The position numbers and the translations under genes were made by a program. Of a stretch of 64,000 nt of DNA, positions 60,353-64,000 are shown piece by piece. Origin of the DNA: Trichoplusia ni (lineage: Eukaryota; Arthropoda; Insecta; Lepidoptera; Noctuidae); contig NC_039478.1 of assembly GCF_003590095.1 (NCBI RefSeq), positions 23,436,001 through 23,500,000 of the forward strand, read 5' to 3'. Position 1 is the first letter of the stretch. The number at the start of each line of letters is the position of its first letter. Below the pieces are notes generated by a model. That model did not search any database. It saw nothing but the letters and a program-made list of their open reading frames with translations, and was not told the origin of the DNA.

Positions 60353-60873
60353 CTTTTAAAATTAAGATTTACAGCCGACTAAAAACATCCCATGCCCCTT
60401 TAACTGCCTGAGCCAGAGACACGGGATCTCTCGCACATCCTCTGCGTGACTGTAACTGATAGCGGAGAAGTCTAGTTATGCTTTCCTATTGGTAAGTATA
60501 ATATATGTTAATTTCTTCACATCGAAGGTGAAGGCTTCAACATAAAACTAACATCGTGAAGGTGATAATTTGTTAAAGTGTATGATAATTACCTCTCATG
60601 ATCAAACAGGTTACCTATTTAAAAACCAATTTAAAGGATAGGCTGACTAACATTTTTTTTTCATGGGATATAAAAAATATGGTCTCTAATGTCAAGACGT
60701 TAAACCGCCGAAATTCTGACAGGGGTGTTCAGTCCATGCACGAGCCAATCCGCGGTGTCAACAAAGGTAAAGACTAGACTAGGATATTTGAGATTCGACA
60801 TATCTCTACAACCTATAATGGCAATTGCACCCTGTACCAAAAAAACAAAAGATACAAAACAAAATCAACTCAC

Positions 60874-61071
60874 CACTCAAACACTTATCGCAATGATCGC
60901 CGGCGGTATTGTAGATACACTTGAGACATTCGCCGGTTGTCCTGTTGCAGTTGCCGACGGCGTTGGGGTCCACATTGCCGTTGCACTGGCACAGCTCGCA
61001 CTGCTTCGGCGGACCGAACTGTCCTGTCGGGTCGCCGAAGTAACCGTCGGCGCATACCTCGCATTTTGGAC
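60874..61071 (-). CDS. LanB2: LanB2 coding exon: nidogen-binding LE module (residues 327-393)
   Basis: Acceptor caatttcag, donor gtgagt; 198 nt. It contains CQCNGNVDPNAVGNCN; NVDPNAV (60956-60976) corresponds to the vertebrate gamma-1 NIDPNAV loop that binds nidogen. Asp361, Asn363 and Val365, the contact residues known from vertebrates, are kept. Confidence 0.97.
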
Positions 61072-62159
61072 CTGAAATTGTGACACGATTATAGACTTAA
61101 TTATAGTACAATCGGACACACATAACGGAATGTGCTGCTTTCAATTACGTCATCAATTTTGATAAAGCTTTATACGAATCAAAAATGATGCCACGGGAGC
61201 ATAAAATCCTGGTTATATATATCTGTAAACCAAGTTTCGCCTAAATCCGTTCAGTGGTTTTTGCGTCAAAGATAAACAAACATCCATACATTTCGAGCGT
61301 TTAAAAAATTCAAAAGCTTTCTAATCACTAAAAGGGTTGATTATTTATTGGAATTATAGTAACGAAGGATATTTCAAGATCAATTTCATTAGTTTTATTT
61401 TTACTTTTGTTCAATATCTTTTACTTTAATACTTCCATATATGCTAACTTTTTTATTGACATCTAACAGAAAACACATGACCTTACTCTCATCTTTAAAA
61501 GTTCAAAAGGAGCTTCTTTAAGAAACATACTGACTGATACGGAACTTTATAATTTATTTTAAATCTTCGACAAAAAAGCATTATTTTAGTAGGCTCAAAT
61601 TATGTCATTAACTGATTAATATTAAGTTATCATTAATAACAACAGGATGTCACTGATTAGTCTACATCCTATTTCACCAGAGTTCGTTTGCCACGGTCAC
61701 GCGCAACCAAAAATTTACCGTAAAATATTCATAGCATTAGCCATCTACTTTGAATGCTTGCCAAAAAAAAAATGTTTTATAATAACTCGTACAGAGCTGT
61801 GCTAGGTGCTTAAACTGCTGTTTTAATGTGGAAGCGCAATGCAGTATCAGCAACAGCGCTTCCTGTCACCATCGGTTCTTCTTTCAGAGATCATAAGTAA
61901 GTGAACAAGATTCTCTGTTGGACTAAACATTATTACTAGTTGCATCTAGTAGAGACAGGAGGAAGTAGGCACAGAACTTAACGAATTTATTACTTTTGCA
62001 AGAGGTTTCACTAACATTTAATTCCCTTGCACAAAGTCACCCAGACTCAGAATAAGCATTCGTAGATTATATTCTTGCCCTGCACAGGGAACGAAAACTG
62101 TGACACTTGGCATACATTGGGTTTGGAGTGGTGACCACTGGGCCATCCGAGAAACTTAC
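61072..62159 (-). other. LanB2 intron (1.1 kb)
   Basis: It has an element remnant near 61195-61300 ('gttcagtggtttttgcgtca', 'agataaacaaacatccatac') and a SINE family A fragment near 62015-62085. The rest is AT-rich. Confidence 0.55.
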
Positions 62160-62345
62160 CAGCGTAGCCCTCAGGGCAGTCAGTACAGACGATGTTCCCG
62201 TCCATGAGCTGGATGCAGCCGCTGTCCTTGGGGCACGGGCAGGGCTTGCAGTCGTCCGCGGTGCCAGCGATGGCGTTGCCATAGAAACCCTTCGCGCAAA
62301 GCTCGCAGTTGCTGCCAGTCGTGTTGTGCTTGCAGATACAGAAAC
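62160..62345 (-). CDS. LanB2: LanB2 coding exon: LE modules (residues 265-327)
   Basis: Acceptor atctacag, donor gtaagt; 186 nt encoding FCICKHNTTGSNCELC and CPCPKDSGC to CPEGYAG. It has LE cysteine spacing and one NTT sequon. Confidence 0.95.
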
Positions 62346-62487
62346 CTGTAGATAACATTTTATTTTATTTTACATTTTATAGCCACGCTCAACTATTGCT
62401 GACTCAAACGCGTTGTTTTCGATTTCACTCAAACATGTCATGATACATTAGGAGTTCTAAAAATGTATCAAAACGTGTATATCTCAC

Positions 62488-62851
62488 CAGTGGCCGTGTC
62501 ACAGATGTGCGCGTGTCCGTTACAGTCGCAGGGTATGCAGGTGGAGTAGGGGCCTCCGTTAGCTGGCTCGTGCTTGAACCCGGGCGCGCACTCCTCGCAG
62601 TAATCCCCGACATAAGCCTTCGGGCACGAACACTTCTCCACCCAGTTGGCGGGCGCCGAACCCTTCTCCCGCCCGATCTTGGCCGTGTCCAACTTAAAGT
62701 TCATCATGTAACCCTCGCCCGGCTTGTTGTAAGTTCCCCTTATTTTAATGGCCGTCAAGTTTTGGAGCAGAGACATGAACTCGAAGTTAGATAGAGTCGG
62801 GGTCCAGCCGTAGCGCGGGTCCTCGTGCAGTCTGAAGCTGTATTCTTGTGC
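62488..62851 (-). CDS. LanB2: LanB2 coding exon: end of L4 domain and LE modules (residues 144-265)
   Basis: Acceptor cattacag, donor gtgaga; the longest exon here (364 nt). Residues 144-213 finish the laminin IV (L4) domain, including EYSFRLHEDPRYGW and NLTAIKIRGTY with a sequon at Asn174. From Cys217 (CSCPKAYVGDYCEEC) the second half of the split LE module and the next LE module begin. Confidence 0.96.
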
Positions 62852-63202
62852 CTGTAATGAGATACGGTGGTGAGGATTCCAAACTTTTGGGTTTCAACGC
62901 TAGCCCAAGGAAATGTCATAAAATGGGGAAAATGAAGTGATTAAAACTAATAAAACTAAGTATAGCACAGCATTTGGAAAACAATGTAAACGAACATAGT
63001 ACAAATTTGATAACAAGAAACAAAAAAAAATAATAAAAGACTATATTCAGGGAAGCAAAACAGCAACTAGACTGGATAAAATAGCTCTAAAATAATATAA
63101 AAAATAATCGCTTGGCCTATTAATAAACTTGCTGGGCATATTAACTACTTAGCAACGCTAGTTAAGATATTCGTCAATCGCTCCCGCATACCCTCAACAT
63201 AC

Positions 63203-63417
63203 CTGGTTAGTGGGTTCCGGATTGTTCTGAGCGTAGATGTTGATGGAGACGGAGGCCCTGGGCCCTTCGAGTATGATGTCCTGTGCTGAGGGATACCCTC
63301 GCACCTCGCCGAGCCGGAGCGAGAACTTCAAGTCGTGGTTGTATGACGGACGCTGGTCGCCCAGGAACTGGCTCGAGGCCAGGAAGTAGAGAGTCTCCAT
63401 GCCTTGGGATGCCACCG
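63203..63417 (-). CDS. LanB2: LanB2 coding exon: L4 domain (residues 72-143)
   Basis: Acceptor catatttcag, donor gtatgt; 215 nt. It encodes YFLASSQFLGDQRPSYNHDL, then FSLRLGEVRG and LEGPRASVSINIYAQ, the core beta-sheet segments of a laminin IV type A domain. Confidence 0.95.
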
Positions 63418-63729
63418 CTGAAATATGATATTACTTTAGTATATAATTTATATTACTTAGTGTTTTCGAATCATGACGTTGGGGACTTGAAAAAAAAGAA
63501 AAGGAGGCTGAAAACGTGCCAAAAGGGTTTTGAGTAGATTCAAACTGACAGTCAATGATCTGGTTGACTTTGTCAGACTCGTCCATTTGGCTAGGAGTCG
63601 CAATCCTTCCTTTTTTTAATCCCATCGTCCTTCAGATTTTAGCTTGACATCCTACTTGCCCTACTACTCCTGACCGACTCTTATCGGTATCTTCAGTCAA
63701 ACCCCCACATGCCCCCCCCCCTCACTCAC

Positions 63730-63944
63730 CGATGTTCTGTGTGTTAGCATTGAACTGCAGCTGCACGCTGCGCTCCTGGTCGTCCTCGGCCGCCCAGCGC
63801 TCCGAGTCCCGTATGAAGTGCGCGCTGGTCTCGTGCGCCTGGTACTTGGGGGCCGAACTACACTGCGACGAGTGCCCGAAGCAGAAACACGGCGTACAAC
63901 CGAACTCGTTGCTCAGGTCCAGGTTGAAGAAGCCGGGTTTACAC
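63730..63944 (-). CDS. LanB2: LanB2 most 5' exon in window: split LE module and L4 start (residues 1-72)
   Basis: Acceptor ccgtccag, donor gtgagt; it starts with the last base of a split codon, so at least one exon precedes it beyond 64,000. CKPGFFNLDLSNEFGC ends one LE module, CFCFGHSSQC starts the module that the L4 domain interrupts, and L4 begins about residue 35. Confidence 0.95.
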
Positions 63945-64000
63945 CTGGACGGATGGAAGTTAATTATTATAGGCGTCCACCGGATTCAGTAATCGGACTC

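Larger units (their letters stand above)
48004..64000 (-). other. LanB2: LanB2 gene span (20 coding exons, 5' end outside window)
   Basis: Laminin gamma chain gene on the minus strand. Twenty exons with GT-AG junctions join to 3,481 coding nt: one split base, 1,159 whole codons and TAA, with no internal stop, which is strong proof of the exon chain. Order of domains: end of an LE module, L4, LE modules, hinge cysteines, coiled coil, C-terminal Cys. The LN domain and first LE modules must lie past 64,000. The gamma chain pairs with alpha and beta chains in the secretory pathway and polymerises in basement membranes. Residue numbers in the exon entries start at the first complete codon in exon 63730-63944. 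The alternative, a beta chain, is excluded by the L4 (laminin IV type A) domain and the NVDPNAV motif. Confidence 0.95.

Noticed and set aside
1..64000. CRISPR arrays, bacterial operons, rRNA genes, viral genes, intact autonomous transposons
   Set aside because: None seen: no regular spaced repeats, no recognisable transposase, reverse transcriptase or viral reading frame; the gene structures are eukaryotic throughout.

Overview
The window is AT-rich animal DNA with large introns and many short dispersed repeats (tRNA-derived SINEs, Helitron-like ends, LINE tails) of kinds I associate with moths and butterflies. The two recognisable genes are insect orthologues of acj6 and LanB2. I read it as a lepidopteran nuclear genome segment, possibly a noctuoid moth. 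The order-level call is fairly safe; the family-level call is a guess from repeat resemblance.

Region 1 (1 to about 28,260, + strand) is the 3' part of a POU class IV transcription factor gene, acj6 (Brn-3/I-POU family). Three coding exons are visible: a 57-nt exon at 2897-2953, a 183-nt exon at 11843-12025 that carries the POU-IV box, and the terminal exon at 25406-26113 that carries the whole POU-specific domain and POU homeodomain. All junctions are phase 0, and the three exons join into 315 codons ending at TGA. The first exon or exons lie upstream of the window. Introns of 8.9 and 13.4 kb hold several dead transposable elements, a perfect 190-bp inverted repeat, and candidate regulatory motifs. 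A long AT-rich 3' UTR follows, with a sharp GC-rich CCGGAC-type island and a good polyadenylation signal at 28232.

Region 2 (about 28,260 to 48,003) is a 20-kb gap with no convincing protein-coding gene. It holds SINEs, Helitron-like elements, a 126-bp palindromic element, small GC islands and unassigned sequence.

Region 3 (about 48,004 to 64,000, - strand) is the 3' two-thirds of a laminin gamma chain gene (LanB2). I resolved 20 coding exons with GT-AG junctions. They join in one uninterrupted frame of 1,159 complete codons plus stop: end of a laminin EGF-like (LE) module, laminin IV (L4) domain, further LE modules including the nidogen-binding motif NVDPNAV, the Cys-x-x-Cys hinge, the long coiled coil, and the C-terminal cysteine that links to the beta chain. 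The N-terminal LN domain and first LE modules lie beyond position 64,000.

The two genes converge tail to tail and have unrelated jobs: a neuronal identity factor and a basement membrane subunit. I found no new multi-gene system, CRISPR array, rRNA or intact tRNA gene, and no intact autonomous transposon. The items most worth checking are the 190-bp perfect inverted repeat in the acj6 intron, the symmetric small acj6 exons, the cluster of palindromic TGACGTCA sites in LanB2 introns, and the unusual LanB2 C-terminus.
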